Assembly: GCA_020851375.1 (NCBI GenBank)
Contig: JADZCV010000023.1
Location: 17,021-81,020, forward strand
Direction of reading: 5' to 3'
Length of the DNA stretch: 64,000 nucleotides
Source of the DNA: Nitrospirota bacterium
GTDB lineage: Bacteria; Nitrospirota; 9FT-COMBO-42-15; HDB-SIOI813
Of the stretch, positions 24,911 to 34,288 are shown in pieces. Numbering within the stretch: the first letter of the stretch is position 1; the number at the start of each line of letters is the position of its first letter. The notes under the pieces are model-generated. The model saw only the letters and a list, made by a program, of their open reading frames with translations, ran no database searches and had not been told where the DNA came from. The translations under genes and the position numbers were made by a program.

Positions 24911-25774
24911 ATGACCACAACAATTAAAAAGATAGGGATCATATCAAAACCCAGGAAGAGAGACGCTGGCCCGGTATTATCAGATCTCGTCCGGTGGCTT
25001 AAAGACAGGGGCGTAGAACCACTAATGGACCAGGAGACAGCCGGTCTTATAGACTTTGAAAGCTCCTGGAAAAGAACTGATATAGCGGCACTCTCAGATA
25101 TAATCCTCGTATTGGGCGGCGACGGCACCCTCATCAGTGTCTCCAGGCTGATAGGCGGAAGGGGCACACCTATACTCGGCGTAAATCTCGGAAGCCTTGG
25201 TTTCCTGACTGAGGTGACCCTCGAAGAGATGTACCCGCTTCTTAAGAGAATGCTCGCCGGAGATATGAGCATTGATGAGAGGTGGACACTCGAAGCATCC
25301 GTAAAAAGAGGCGATAAAGAAATGGCAAAATATACGGTCCTTAACGACGTTGTCATAAATAAAGGGGCACTCGCCAGGATGATCCTCATGGAGACTGTAA
25401 TTAACGGACGTTACTTAAATACATACCGGGCTGACGGCCTTATAATCTCCACACCAACCGGCTCTACAGCCTACTCCCTTTCAGCCGGCGGCCCAATCAT
25501 AAATCCCGCTGTCGGTGCAATAATAATAAGCCCCATATGTCCCCATACGATTACTAACCGGCCTATAGTCGTACGTGAAGATGTAATTGTTGAGGTAACC
25601 CTGCGAACTGAAAACGAAGATGTGCTCGTCACACTTGATGGCCAGGAAGGTTATCCACTTCAATATATGGATAAGGTAGTCATAAGAAAGTCTGCGAATA
25701 CCATACGGCTGATAACATCTCCGGATAAAGATTATTATGAAGTGCTAAGGCACAAGCTGCGGTGGGGCGTATAG
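24911..25774 (+). CDS. nadK: NAD kinase
   Basis: A 287-residue NadK that phosphorylates NAD to NADP. Motifs: I-I-L-V-L-G-G-D-G-T-L (the GGDGT phosphate loop), N-L-G-S-L-G-F-L-T-E, N-D-V-V-I-N-K-G and T-P-T-G-S-T-A-Y-S-L-S-A-G-G. ATG 24911 is preferred: the longer frame from TTG 24872 starts inside the promoter -35 box. There is no Shine-Dalgarno sequence, in line with a leaderless message. It is divergent from the CARF-HEPN gene and convergent with nfnB. Confidence 0.96.
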   Translation: MTTTIKKIGIISKPRKRDAGPVLSDLVRWLKDRGVEPLMDQETAGLIDFESSWKRTDIAALSDIILVLGGDGTLISVSRLIGGRGTPILGVNLGSLGFLTEVTLEEMYPLLKRMLAGDMSIDERWTLEASVKRGDKEMAKYTVLNDVVINKGALARMILMETVINGRYLNTYRADGLIISTPTGSTAYSLSAGGPIINPAVGAIIISPICPHTITNRPIVVREDVIVEVTLRTENEDVLVTLDGQEGYPLQYMDKVVIRKSANTIRLITSPDKDYYEVLRHKLRWGV

Positions 25775-25805
25775 GGTCGCAGGGGCGCCCCCCTTATTGG
25801 CTCCC

Positions 25806-27248
25806 TTATTTCGCTGCCATGGCCGGCTCTTTGCTCATCAGGTAGACGTGCATGGCCTTTGAGGCCACCTTGGCCTGGCCCATAGCCTTTATAACAGTAG
25901 CACCGCCGGTTATGATATCGCCTGCTGCATAAACACCATCCCTCGAGGTCTTTCCTGTAGCAGGGTCAACAACGATGATGCCCTTCTTGTTGGTCTCAAG
26001 ACCAGGTGTGGTATCTTTGATTATCGGATTAACACCAAAACCGAGCGCCATTATAACAGTATCTACCTCTTCTATATAATTCGAACCTGGGATCGTCCGT
26101 GGACTCCTTCTGCCTGAGGCATCAGGCTCGCCAAGCTCCATTTTGACACACTCCATCGCCCTGACAAAATAATTATCATCTCCGATAAATTTGACAGGAT
26201 TCGTAAGGAATTTAAAGTGAACCCCCTCCTGTTCAGCATGCTCCATCTCGCGCGGCAGGCACGGGGCCTCCTCCCTGCTCCTCCTGTAGAAGACTGTAAT
26301 GCTTTCCGGGTGCATCCTTGCTGAAGTCCTTGCCGCATCCATTGCTGTATCGCCTGCCCCAATAACTGCTATCTTCTTTCCAAAGAATACAGGAGTCAGG
26401 CTGTCAGGGAAAAGGTCTGCACGCATAAGGTTCACGCGTGTAAGGAATTCATTTGCTGAATAGATACCGCAAAGATTCTCTCCAGGTATACCCATGAAAT
26501 AAGGCAAACCAGCGCCTGTACCAACAAGTACAGCATCATAACCTTCGGCGAAGAGATCATCTATGGTCAGTGTCTTGCCAATCACTGCATTACATACAAT
26601 CTCGACCCCCATCTTCTTAAGCATATCAATTTCATTATCTATGACATCAATCGGGAGTCTGAATCTCGGGATGCCGTAAACAAGCACGCCGCCAGGTCTG
26701 TGAAGCGCCTCAAAGACAGTAACCTTATGACCAAGCCTTGCAAGCTCGCTTGCGCCAGTAAGTCCTGCCGGTCCTGACCCTACAACAGCCACCCTTCTAC
26801 CTGTCGGAGGGGCAACTTCAGGGATTTCAACTGACCCGCTCATCCTCTCATAATCAGCCGCAAACCTCTCAAGCCTCCCTATGCCTACTGAAGGGCCTTT
26901 CTTTCCGATAACACACACGAGTTCACATTGCTCCTGCTGGGGACAGACCCTCCCGCAGATAGCAGGCAGCAGGTTGTATTTCTTAAGTGTCCTCGCAGCC
27001 CCTATGAAGTCTCTCTCCTCGATCTTCTTAATAAATGCCGGGATATCAATTCCAACAGGGCAGCCCTTGACACACGGGGCCTTGCAATTATCAAGACACC
27101 TCATGGATTCAGTCAGTGCGATCATCTCCTCAAAACCAAGAGGCACTTCACTGAAGTTATTTACCCTTACTGCAGGATCCTGCTCAGGCATATCCTGAAG
27201 AGGTATCTGCATACGTTCTTTATTTGATATGGTCCCGCTCACCGGCAT
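25806..27248 (-). CDS. nfnB: NfnB/SudA-type subunit (glutamate-synthase small-subunit-like flavoprotein)
   Basis: A 480-residue protein with an N-terminal iron-sulfur region (C-L-D-N-C-K-A-P-C-V-K-G-C-P at about 52-65, then C-G-R-V-C-P-Q-Q-E-Q-C-E-L-V-C) and two dinucleotide folds (G-S-G-P-A-G-L and G-A-G-D-T-A-M-D), as in GltD and NfnB. Next to NfnA it most likely forms the electron-bifurcating NADH-dependent ferredoxin:NADP oxidoreductase, coupling NADPH oxidation to reduction of NAD and ferredoxin. No glutamate synthase large subunit is near, which argues against GltD. The start at 27248 has only two bases after GGAG, so GTG 27242 is an alternative. Confidence 0.85.
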   Translation of the reverse strand: MPVSGTISNKERMQIPLQDMPEQDPAVRVNNFSEVPLGFEEMIALTESMRCLDNCKAPCVKGCPVGIDIPAFIKKIEERDFIGAARTLKKYNLLPAICGRVCPQQEQCELVCVIGKKGPSVGIGRLERFAADYERMSGSVEIPEVAPPTGRRVAVVGSGPAGLTGASELARLGHKVTVFEALHRPGGVLVYGIPRFRLPIDVIDNEIDMLKKMGVEIVCNAVIGKTLTIDDLFAEGYDAVLVGTGAGLPYFMGIPGENLCGIYSANEFLTRVNLMRADLFPDSLTPVFFGKKIAVIGAGDTAMDAARTSARMHPESITVFYRRSREEAPCLPREMEHAEQEGVHFKFLTNPVKFIGDDNYFVRAMECVKMELGEPDASGRRSPRTIPGSNYIEEVDTVIMALGFGVNPIIKDTTPGLETNKKGIIVVDPATGKTSRDGVYAAGDIITGGATVIKAMGQAKVASKAMHVYLMSKEPAMAAK

Positions 27249-27259
27249 TTCTCCTTATT

Positions 27260-28096
27260 TTAATGACAACCAGCCTTGCATGCATAAAGCTCTGAAGCCT
27301 TCTTCTCATAAGGCACGTACATCTTCTGCCGGTACACAAGCTCATCAAAGTTTACCTGATGTCCGTCAAAGTCAGGACCGTCAACACATGCAAACTTTGT
27401 TGCCCCGCCAACCTCAACACGGCATGACCCGCACATCCCTGTCCCGTCCACCATTATGGCATTCAGACTGACATAGGTCCGTATATTTAACGGCCGTGTC
27501 ATCTCGGATACCGCCTTCATCATGGGCACAGGGCCGATGGCTGTAACCATATGCACCGGCTCATTCTTCAATATCCCTGCAAGGACATCCGTAACCAGCC
27601 CTTTAATGCCGGCGCTTCCATCGTTGGTAGATACCTCTACGCTGTCACATACGGTTTTAAGTTCATTCTCCATCAGGACAAGGTCTTTTGTCCGAGCGCC
27701 TACTATAGAAATGACCTTGTTGCCAAGGGCCTTTAATTCCCTTGCTATCGGGATAATAGCGCCTGTGCCATAACCGCCGCCGATGAGGATGCATGTCCCG
27801 TATTTTTCTATATGAGATGCCTGGCCAAGCGGACCGACAACATCTGTGATTGAATCTCCGACTTTAAGATTGATAAGCTCCGTACTTGTCCTGCCGGCAG
27901 CCTGGACTATAATCCTGACCGTCCCCTTATCCGCATCCCAGCCGGAAATACTGAGAGGAATACGTTCGCCATTTGAAGTGACCCGTACGATAATAAACTG
28001 CCCCGGCCTCATCTTCTTTACAGCAAGGGGGGCTGAGATCTGCATCATAACCGTGTTTGGCGCCAGCTCTTTCTTCTCAAGGATCGCATAAGACAT
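27260..28096 (-). CDS. nfnA: NfnA/SudB-type FAD and [2Fe-2S] subunit
   Basis: A 278-residue protein of the ferredoxin-NADP reductase/dihydroorotate dehydrogenase electron-transfer family. FAD-binding part: R-I-P-L-S-I-S (the R-x-Y/P-x-S pattern), NAD-binding G-G-G-Y-G-T-G-A. C-terminal [2Fe-2S] ligands: D-G-T-G-M-C-G-S-C-R-V plus F-A-C-V-D-G-P-D-F-D-G. The partner NfnB gene follows after 11 bp. It begins its own transcription unit from a promoter at 28135-28164. Confidence 0.88.
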   Translation of the reverse strand: MSYAILEKKELAPNTVMMQISAPLAVKKMRPGQFIIVRVTSNGERIPLSISGWDADKGTVRIIVQAAGRTSTELINLKVGDSITDVVGPLGQASHIEKYGTCILIGGGYGTGAIIPIARELKALGNKVISIVGARTKDLVLMENELKTVCDSVEVSTNDGSAGIKGLVTDVLAGILKNEPVHMVTAIGPVPMMKAVSEMTRPLNIRTYVSLNAIMVDGTGMCGSCRVEVGGATKFACVDGPDFDGHQVNFDELVYRQKMYVPYEKKASELYACKAGCH

Positions 28097-28134
28097 AGTT
28101 TAAACCTCATAAACATAAGTTAGTGTGAAACTGT

Positions 28135-28164
28135 AAATTAGCAACAAAAACGTTTCATTGTCAA
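28135..28164 (-). promoter_or_regulatory. Sigma-70 promoter for nfnA-nfnB
   Basis: TTGACA (28159-28164), 18-bp spacer, TAATTT (28135-28140), about 40 bases before the nfnA ATG. Confidence 0.55.
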
Positions 28165-28211
28165 GTAGAAAATAGCCATGACGCCGCTTTTTTTAAAAGC
28201 GGGGACAGCCA

Positions 28212-30272
28212 TCACAAAAGGCTCATGGGATCTACGTCTGCCTCAACCTGTGCGCGCATTATCATACCCTGAGCGCTGCCAGCCCCACGGCCTCGCTGAC
28301 TCTGCCGCTTCATCTCATCAAGCGCTTTTCTTGCACACCTGTTAAGCGTCTTTGCATCCTTTCCCCTGATAATGATATGCCAGCGGTGTTTGCCCCGTAT
28401 CTTGCTGAATGGCGCTGATACAGGGCCGAGTATGTCTATCTCTCCCCTGCTGTTTCGCATGAGAATTTCTTTAAGCAGCTCTGAAGAAGACGCCACCTGG
28501 TCCTCGTTATTACCCTTTATGAGAAGCCTTGCAATGCGCTTGTACGGCGGATAGCCCAGTGCCTTCCTGAATGAACTCTCGTCATCATAAAAACCCCTGA
28601 AATCGTGTCCGGATGCGTGACGGATGGCATAGTGTTCAGGGTTGAATGTCTGCACTATCACCTCACCTCCTTTGGAGCCGCGGCCAGCCCTGCCAGCCAC
28701 CTGTGTCAGGAACTGGAATGTCCTCTCGCCGGAACGGAAATCAGGGAGGTGCAGGGATGCATCTGCAAGCAGGACACCTACCAGTGTTATGTCCGGAAGG
28801 TCCAATCCCTTAGTGACCATCTGAGTTCCAATGAGTATGTCTGCATCCTTATTCTTCATGCTCTGGAAGATGCGCATGTGGGCGCCCCTCCTCGCTGTCG
28901 TATCCCTGTCCATCCTGATTATCCTTGCATCCGGCAGGAGCTTCTTTAACTCCTCCTCAACCCTTTCTGTTCCTGCGCCGAATGCCTTCCATCTGCTGCC
29001 AATACACTTAGAACAACTATCAGGCGGTTTAATAATATAATCACAATAGTGACAGCATAAGTTACTGGCGCCCTTATGATATGTCAACGATACACTGCAG
29101 TTGGGACATTCCGGGGAATGGCCGCAGTCAAGACAGAGCAGAAACGGGGAAAAACCGCGCCTGTTCAGGAAGAGCAGGGACTGCTCGCCCCGCTCAATCC
29201 TTGCCCTGACTGCATCCAGAAGTTCATCCGTGAAGATAGTAAAGCCGGGCTTCTTTCTCAGGTCAACCACCCTTACAGCCGGCAGCGGCAGTTTGTTGAT
29301 CCTGTCAGGCAGGGAAAGATAATTATACTTACCCTTCTCCGCATTATAGTAAGACTCGAGTGACGGCGTGGCAGAACCGAGTATGACCACGGCATTTGAA
29401 AGCTTGGCCCTCATGACTGCTACGTCACGGGCATTGAACCTGAAACCCTCTTCCTGCTTGTATGTGTGCTCATGCTCTTCGTCCACAACAACAAGGCCGA
29501 TCCTGTCCAGCGGCGCAAATACTGCAGACCTGACGCCTATTACGACATCCACATCTCCGCCCTTTATCCTGATCCATTCAGTCCTCCTCTCGGCCTCTGT
29601 AAGTCCGCTGTGCAACACTGCTACCTTATCACCAAACCTTGAGACAAACCGCATGATAAGCTGAGGAGTTAAGGATATTTCCGGCACAAGGACAATCCCC
29701 TTCCTCCCCAGTTTGACGATCTCCTCAAGGGCTGACATATAAACCTCGGTCTTGCCGCTCCCTGTAATGCCATGAAGGAGATGGACAGCAAAAACTCCTC
29801 CGGTAATAGAGCCCGACAACTTTTCAAGGACGTCTTTCTGGGAAGGCGTAAGTTTGGGGGGGGGACAGGGCAGATCATTTTCATCGCTGAACGAGGCAGG
29901 GACATGATATTTTTTCCTGGGAGAAGTCACCCCTTTGCCTTCAGGGATACCTGAAAGCGCAGTCTTAAGTACCATCCCTATGGGAAACATATAATAGTCA
30001 GATGCCCACTTGCAAAGGGAGAGCATCATCTCATCAATCAGGGGTTCAGGGTCAAGGATGGTGTAAATGGGTTTGATCTCTTTTTCAGAGATCCTGCCCG
30101 CATGATGCGCTGGCAGTTCTTTCGATGCATTTATGATATAGCCGGTAATCTTCTGTTTGCCAAATGGGGCAATTACACGCTTTCCTTTTGCGACCTGATC
30201 CTGGAGTTCAGGCGGGCACTTGTAGGTAAACAATTCTTCAAAAGGACGCGGGACTGCGACTTGCAGGAACAT
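28212..30272 (-). CDS. priA: Primosomal replication-restart helicase PriA
   Basis: A 686-residue PriA, a little shorter than the E. coli form. Reloads the replicative helicase at stalled forks. N-terminal 3'-DNA-binding domain (residues 1-100), helicase domain with Walker A G-I-T-G-S-G-K-T-E, D-E-E-H box (V-V-D-E-E-H-E-H-T-Y-K-Q-E) and the aromatic-rich loop, then eight zinc-binding cysteines (C-L-D-C-G, C-P-N-C, C-C-H-Y-C, C-S-K-C), and helicase motif V-A-G-R-A-G-R. Downstream of the lipoprotein gene... in reverse order, its ATG (30272) lies 20 bp after that gene's stop. Confidence 0.96.
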   Translation of the reverse strand: MFLQVAVPRPFEELFTYKCPPELQDQVAKGKRVIAPFGKQKITGYIINASKELPAHHAGRISEKEIKPIYTILDPEPLIDEMMLSLCKWASDYYMFPIGMVLKTALSGIPEGKGVTSPRKKYHVPASFSDENDLPCPPPKLTPSQKDVLEKLSGSITGGVFAVHLLHGITGSGKTEVYMSALEEIVKLGRKGIVLVPEISLTPQLIMRFVSRFGDKVAVLHSGLTEAERRTEWIRIKGGDVDVVIGVRSAVFAPLDRIGLVVVDEEHEHTYKQEEGFRFNARDVAVMRAKLSNAVVILGSATPSLESYYNAEKGKYNYLSLPDRINKLPLPAVRVVDLRKKPGFTIFTDELLDAVRARIERGEQSLLFLNRRGFSPFLLCLDCGHSPECPNCSVSLTYHKGASNLCCHYCDYIIKPPDSCSKCIGSRWKAFGAGTERVEEELKKLLPDARIIRMDRDTTARRGAHMRIFQSMKNKDADILIGTQMVTKGLDLPDITLVGVLLADASLHLPDFRSGERTFQFLTQVAGRAGRGSKGGEVIVQTFNPEHYAIRHASGHDFRGFYDDESSFRKALGYPPYKRIARLLIKGNNEDQVASSSELLKEILMRNSRGEIDILGPVSAPFSKIRGKHRWHIIIRGKDAKTLNRCARKALDEMKRQSQRGRGAGSAQGMIMRAQVEADVDPMSLL

Positions 30273-30292
30273 AGGGTGATATTAGCACTCTA

Positions 30293-33200
30293 TCAGTCCT
30301 CAAAGCAATATAAGTGACGGAGTGTCGAGCAGGGGTTGTAGCCGGTCTTTGTCCAGTTCCCGTCAGAGAGGCTTGACTCTCCAAGGCTACCCTCACCCCT
30401 TAATGGCGCCGCAGTTGTCCATCCCTCGCAGTTGCTGATGGTGCTTTCCAGTGTGCCATTTGAGTAAGTGCCGGTCCATGTGGTTGTTGAGAGATAGTCC
30501 CCTGTCTCTGTCTGGCTGATCGCCGTAAAGAGACTGCCATCTATCAGGTCTGCCTTGTTATTGGCAACGAGGACACCGTCAGGCCTGACCCACGGACCAT
30601 CCGAGGTCAGGCGGTCTTTGGCATGGACGTAGTCGGAACTGGATGTATATGAAGAGAGCCATGCCTTGAAGTTGGATGCATTCGAAAGCCCGGCTTCCAC
30701 GGCCAGGGACTGGCAGATGGCATCCCCGGCAGCAACTCCCCTGTTTACGCCAGCGCCTGGCCATGTGCTGAGATCGCCTGTCCCGCTCGAGGATGTGACA
30801 AATACCTTCTTTCCGAATGTGGCAAAATCCGGCAATGGCAGACCTTCTCCTGTCTCAAGACAGAGGAGGCGCCAGGAGGATGAGTTACAGCCGGTACTGT
30901 AGTTATGCGTCCAGCTATAGGTCGTGCCGTCTGTCCAGCCGCCAACAGCGTGGACCATCAAGTTGCTTGTATTACTTGTCCAGTCATAACAAGTTGTATT
31001 TCCTGAAGCATCATAAGTGCCGTCAGCATTCGTGCCGGTCATATATTTCTCGCCTGCTATAAAGGCATTACCTGACTCATCATATTTCACAGGCGCATAG
31101 ACCGTCCCGTCATTGACCAGTTGGGAGATATCCGCGCTGAATGGGAATCCGTCTCCTGTCCTGACCCAGGGACCTGCTGTGTCCGGCAGGCTCGCCTGGC
31201 CGCAATTGTCTGACTTTTTTCCGGTCAGGTTATGGACACGGCAGTAGGCATCGTTACTGGAATCAGAGAGCCATGCCACAAATGTCCCGCTCAGTCCTGC
31301 CTCACTGGCAAGGGACTGACATATCGCATCCCCGGCCTCAAGCCCGGCCTTGCCTCCTGCGGCAGTCCAGGAACTGAGATTACCGTTTCCTGTGGCAGAT
31401 GTAGCAAAGGCGGTCGCCGGAGCAGCCTCGGTCGTAAATGTCCATGAGAAGGCATCCTGTAGAGGATTCCCAGCCAGGTCCCTTGCACCGGTTGTTATCG
31501 TTGCAGTATAAATCGAAGAATAATTAAAGGGGCTCGAAGGAGAGAATGTGGCTGTATAGGTTGCCCCATCATAGCGAACAGTGCCGCTGACACTATTACC
31601 GTCCGCATCGCTGACTGTAAATGTATTGGTATTGATGGATTCCGGATCCATCGGCTCGCTGAAGGGAGCGGCGATGTTCGAGGCTACCGGAACAGGTGAA
31701 GGCGAACTGCTGCTACTGCTCCCGCCGGGGACCATCAAGCCGAAGATCTCCGGCGGCGTGGGATCGAGCCCTTTGCAGTAAGTATAATCTCCTATTTGGA
31801 CTGGTCCCCCATCACATGAGACCTTACAGCTATTATAGAATGGATAGAGCTCACTGTAATCCGGATCTGTCACGGGCATGCTGTCTGCGATCTCTGATGG
31901 ATTCTTGACCACTGTGAATGCTCCCGTCTCCTTATTCAGCTTGCAGAGGTCCATGCAACCGCTCTTGGATGCGGAGTCACACTTCCAGACAGCGGGAGTT
32001 GTTGAGTCTGTCGGCGGCACAGGAACTACAGGCGAAATGATCTCCCTGTGCTCAGGTTCTTTAACTGCTCCGGTCTTGGAATCAATGACCGCGTTTGTTG
32101 CAAGGCAGATGTTGCATGGCAGATACTCGAAGAGGTCCGTGACATCTCCCTTTTCCGGCTTGCATGGGGGCTGATCTTTCTCCCCTTCTTTCGTACAAGG
32201 CGGGTCTTCCGCTGGAACCTCTGCCTCCTTCGCGTAACAAAGATTAATGAATTCCTCAGGCAGTTTGGTGCCTTTGAAGGTCTTTAGATAATCGAGCGTT
32301 TCAGGAAAGTCCGGGATATTGTCCGTAGAAGAATAGGCTGTGGCAAGCTCTACCTTGCTTGATGAAGGCGTGCCGCCGGCAATGGGGATCGGAAACTTCG
32401 GGTGGATATCAATCAGGTCTATCCTCTTGCTCCCGAAAAAGAAATCGAAGACAGCGCTGACATAGAGCCTGAGTTCCGCAAGTACCTCAAAGGATGCATT
32501 CGTTTCGACACCGGAGTAAATCCCGAGGGCAGAGGTGCGGCTTTCCGGACGGACATCAAATTCGTTACTGCGTCTGTTGTCAGTCCCTTCAAGCATCGAA
32601 ATACCAAACTGTCCTGCTGCGCCTGCCTTTATAGTCGGGGTCACCTTGATATAGGCATCCCAGTCTAACCCCGGGAGACCGTCCACCCATTCAGGAAGCA
32701 TATCCGCCGGGTTATCAGGATACTTGATGCTCGCCGACGCCTCAGCATAGACAGATGGCTTGTTTTCGTCATTAGATCTGGACTCATATGATTCGAATTT
32801 GAATACTCCGCCTGGATCGTAATCAGGCCGGTAAAAAAAACCAGTTAATGGCGGGGCCCAGAGCTTGTCTCCAATAGAGCCGCGTGAACCAAGACCTATC
32901 TGGCTTATCCAGCCTGTCCGAAGGTTCTTATAATTACCCAGTGAAGGCATCGGTGTAGTATTGATATTAATACCAGGGATAATGCCATAGATGTCAGTCA
33001 ACCTGATTGCAGCAGGAGATGGGGGCACGTCAAAAGTATCATCATCGAGAGGGATATAGGTATGGTTCGTTACATAAGGCAAATCAGCCACAACAGTGTT
33101 GGACTCGTACTTGAAGTGAGGGCTCACCTGAAATGTGCCAATGGGGGTATCGACATTAAATGAGCCAGGGTTGATATCAATTGACTTCTTTTTCTCTTCA

Positions 33201-33883
33201 GTGTCGAGGTTCAGGCCATAGCCGGAGAGGATCGGGTAATCCCCTGCCATGGGTGTGCTCTTATAAAGCTGACCGGTCCCATAATGGACACGCTGCAGTA
33301 CTATGTTCTGTGTGATTGCATCAAATTTCCCGATGACAGGCAGTTCCACACTCAGTTTGCGGTAACCCTTGAAACGCCGGTTGATCCGGTCGAAATCGAG
33401 ATAGCCTACCTGCTGTTTTACGACCACATCTCCAATCCCGATATTCAGGGAGGCCTGGGAGTTGACCGGTCCATCCAGCTTGGGAGAAAGCTGACGGAGA
33501 GTACAAACCGCGGCATCCGCCATGAGATCCCCGCTCCCGCCGCGGCCGTTCCATCCTGGACTCGCTTGTTTCTGGCTTGATCCGAGATTGCTTCCGGCAT
33601 AGATCTGTGTCGCATAGCTGTTGCAGGAAGAGTCCTGTGTAACACAGGCCGCGGTATTAGGGTCGCTGCTAAATGTTTGAAAGAGTTCACACAGCTCACC
33701 CACGGCATCGAGGACAAAAGAGTTGTCACAGTCATTTTTTACCTTTCCTGTGACCACCTTTCCATTTGTTAGCAACGATTCTTTTGGGTCATCAGTTGCA
33801 CTGCCACCTCCACCGCAGCCATTAGCCGCGAGACCAACCGCAACCAGCAGAACTAACATGGAAAATATATGTTTTTTCATCAC
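30293..33883 (-). CDS. Large lipoprotein with Big_5-like domain and two DUF1554-like domains
   Basis: A 1,196-residue protein. Lipobox A-A-N-G-C at about 19-23 followed by a Gly run; the protein should be a membrane lipoprotein. Residues 30-560 are a long Gly/Pro/Asp-containing region I cannot assign, with many cysteines at 560-720. A Ser-rich linker (P-G-G-S-S-S-S-S-S-P) leads to a Big_5-like Ig domain (about 735-830: F-S-E-P-M-D-P-E-S-I-N and F-S-W-T-F-T-T-E). Two related C-terminal units follow (about 835-1010 and 1015-1196), each with A-G-D-A-I-C-Q-S-L-A and G-P-W-V-R, as in DUF1554 (collagen-end-like) proteins. Its ATG is preceded by GGGGG. The promoter is not clear. Confidence 0.85.
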   Translation of the reverse strand: MMKKHIFSMLVLLVAVGLAANGCGGGGSATDDPKESLLTNGKVVTGKVKNDCDNSFVLDAVGELCELFQTFSSDPNTAACVTQDSSCNSYATQIYAGSNLGSSQKQASPGWNGRGGSGDLMADAAVCTLRQLSPKLDGPVNSQASLNIGIGDVVVKQQVGYLDFDRINRRFKGYRKLSVELPVIGKFDAITQNIVLQRVHYGTGQLYKSTPMAGDYPILSGYGLNLDTEEKKKSIDINPGSFNVDTPIGTFQVSPHFKYESNTVVADLPYVTNHTYIPLDDDTFDVPPSPAAIRLTDIYGIIPGININTTPMPSLGNYKNLRTGWISQIGLGSRGSIGDKLWAPPLTGFFYRPDYDPGGVFKFESYESRSNDENKPSVYAEASASIKYPDNPADMLPEWVDGLPGLDWDAYIKVTPTIKAGAAGQFGISMLEGTDNRRSNEFDVRPESRTSALGIYSGVETNASFEVLAELRLYVSAVFDFFFGSKRIDLIDIHPKFPIPIAGGTPSSSKVELATAYSSTDNIPDFPETLDYLKTFKGTKLPEEFINLCYAKEAEVPAEDPPCTKEGEKDQPPCKPEKGDVTDLFEYLPCNICLATNAVIDSKTGAVKEPEHREIISPVVPVPPTDSTTPAVWKCDSASKSGCMDLCKLNKETGAFTVVKNPSEIADSMPVTDPDYSELYPFYNSCKVSCDGGPVQIGDYTYCKGLDPTPPEIFGLMVPGGSSSSSSPSPVPVASNIAAPFSEPMDPESINTNTFTVSDADGNSVSGTVRYDGATYTATFSPSSPFNYSSIYTATITTGARDLAGNPLQDAFSWTFTTEAAPATAFATSATGNGNLSSWTAAGGKAGLEAGDAICQSLASEAGLSGTFVAWLSDSSNDAYCRVHNLTGKKSDNCGQASLPDTAGPWVRTGDGFPFSADISQLVNDGTVYAPVKYDESGNAFIAGEKYMTGTNADGTYDASGNTTCYDWTSNTSNLMVHAVGGWTDGTTYSWTHNYSTGCNSSSWRLLCLETGEGLPLPDFATFGKKVFVTSSSGTGDLSTWPGAGVNRGVAAGDAICQSLAVEAGLSNASNFKAWLSSYTSSSDYVHAKDRLTSDGPWVRPDGVLVANNKADLIDGSLFTAISQTETGDYLSTTTWTGTYSNGTLESTISNCEGWTTAAPLRGEGSLGESSLSDGNWTKTGYNPCSTLRHLYCFED

Positions 33884-33940
33884 ACATTCCCCCGGAAATC
33901 GCTGTCATTTACCACAAAGACGCAAAGGACACACATTCCA

Positions 33941-34104
33941 GTCATTCCCACGAAACCTGTCCCCGCAGGATTTAAGCGGGGAGTGGGAATCCAGAATCAG
34001 GCCATGGTCTGGATTCCCGCTTACGCGGGAATGACGTTTTCACGGTTCTTTGTGAGCCCTGAGCTGTAAACGTGCCGAACAGTCGAAGGGCCATTACGGT
34101 TCCC
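33941..34104 (-). repeat. Dispersed repeat type A (copy A4), ends decayed
   Basis: Contains the type A core and inverted repeats but lacks the GGAGCATTTTC right end, and the left seam reads GGGAACCGTAATGG, so the RTG is lost. It is about 60 bp upstream of the lipoprotein start, not at it. The rest of the 405-bp gap (34105-34288) holds nothing else I can name. Confidence 0.75.
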
Positions 34105-34288
34105 TTCCAATGATACCTATTACACACTATGTGTAAAAAAATACCGACAAAACACTAAAACAAGTTATTTTACCATAATGCCAATTTGTTCTGTAGAATT
34201 ATTGCAACATCTGTACCGGGCTGACTCCTCAGCTTGATATTTAATCCTTTGTCTTCTCTGAGTCACTGTGGTAAAAATGGAGGTTGAT

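Noticed and set aside
25806..27248. Glutamate synthase small subunit (gltD) as the main call
   Set aside because: The adjacent NfnA-type subunit and absence of the large subunit make NfnB more likely, though sequence alone cannot exclude GltD.
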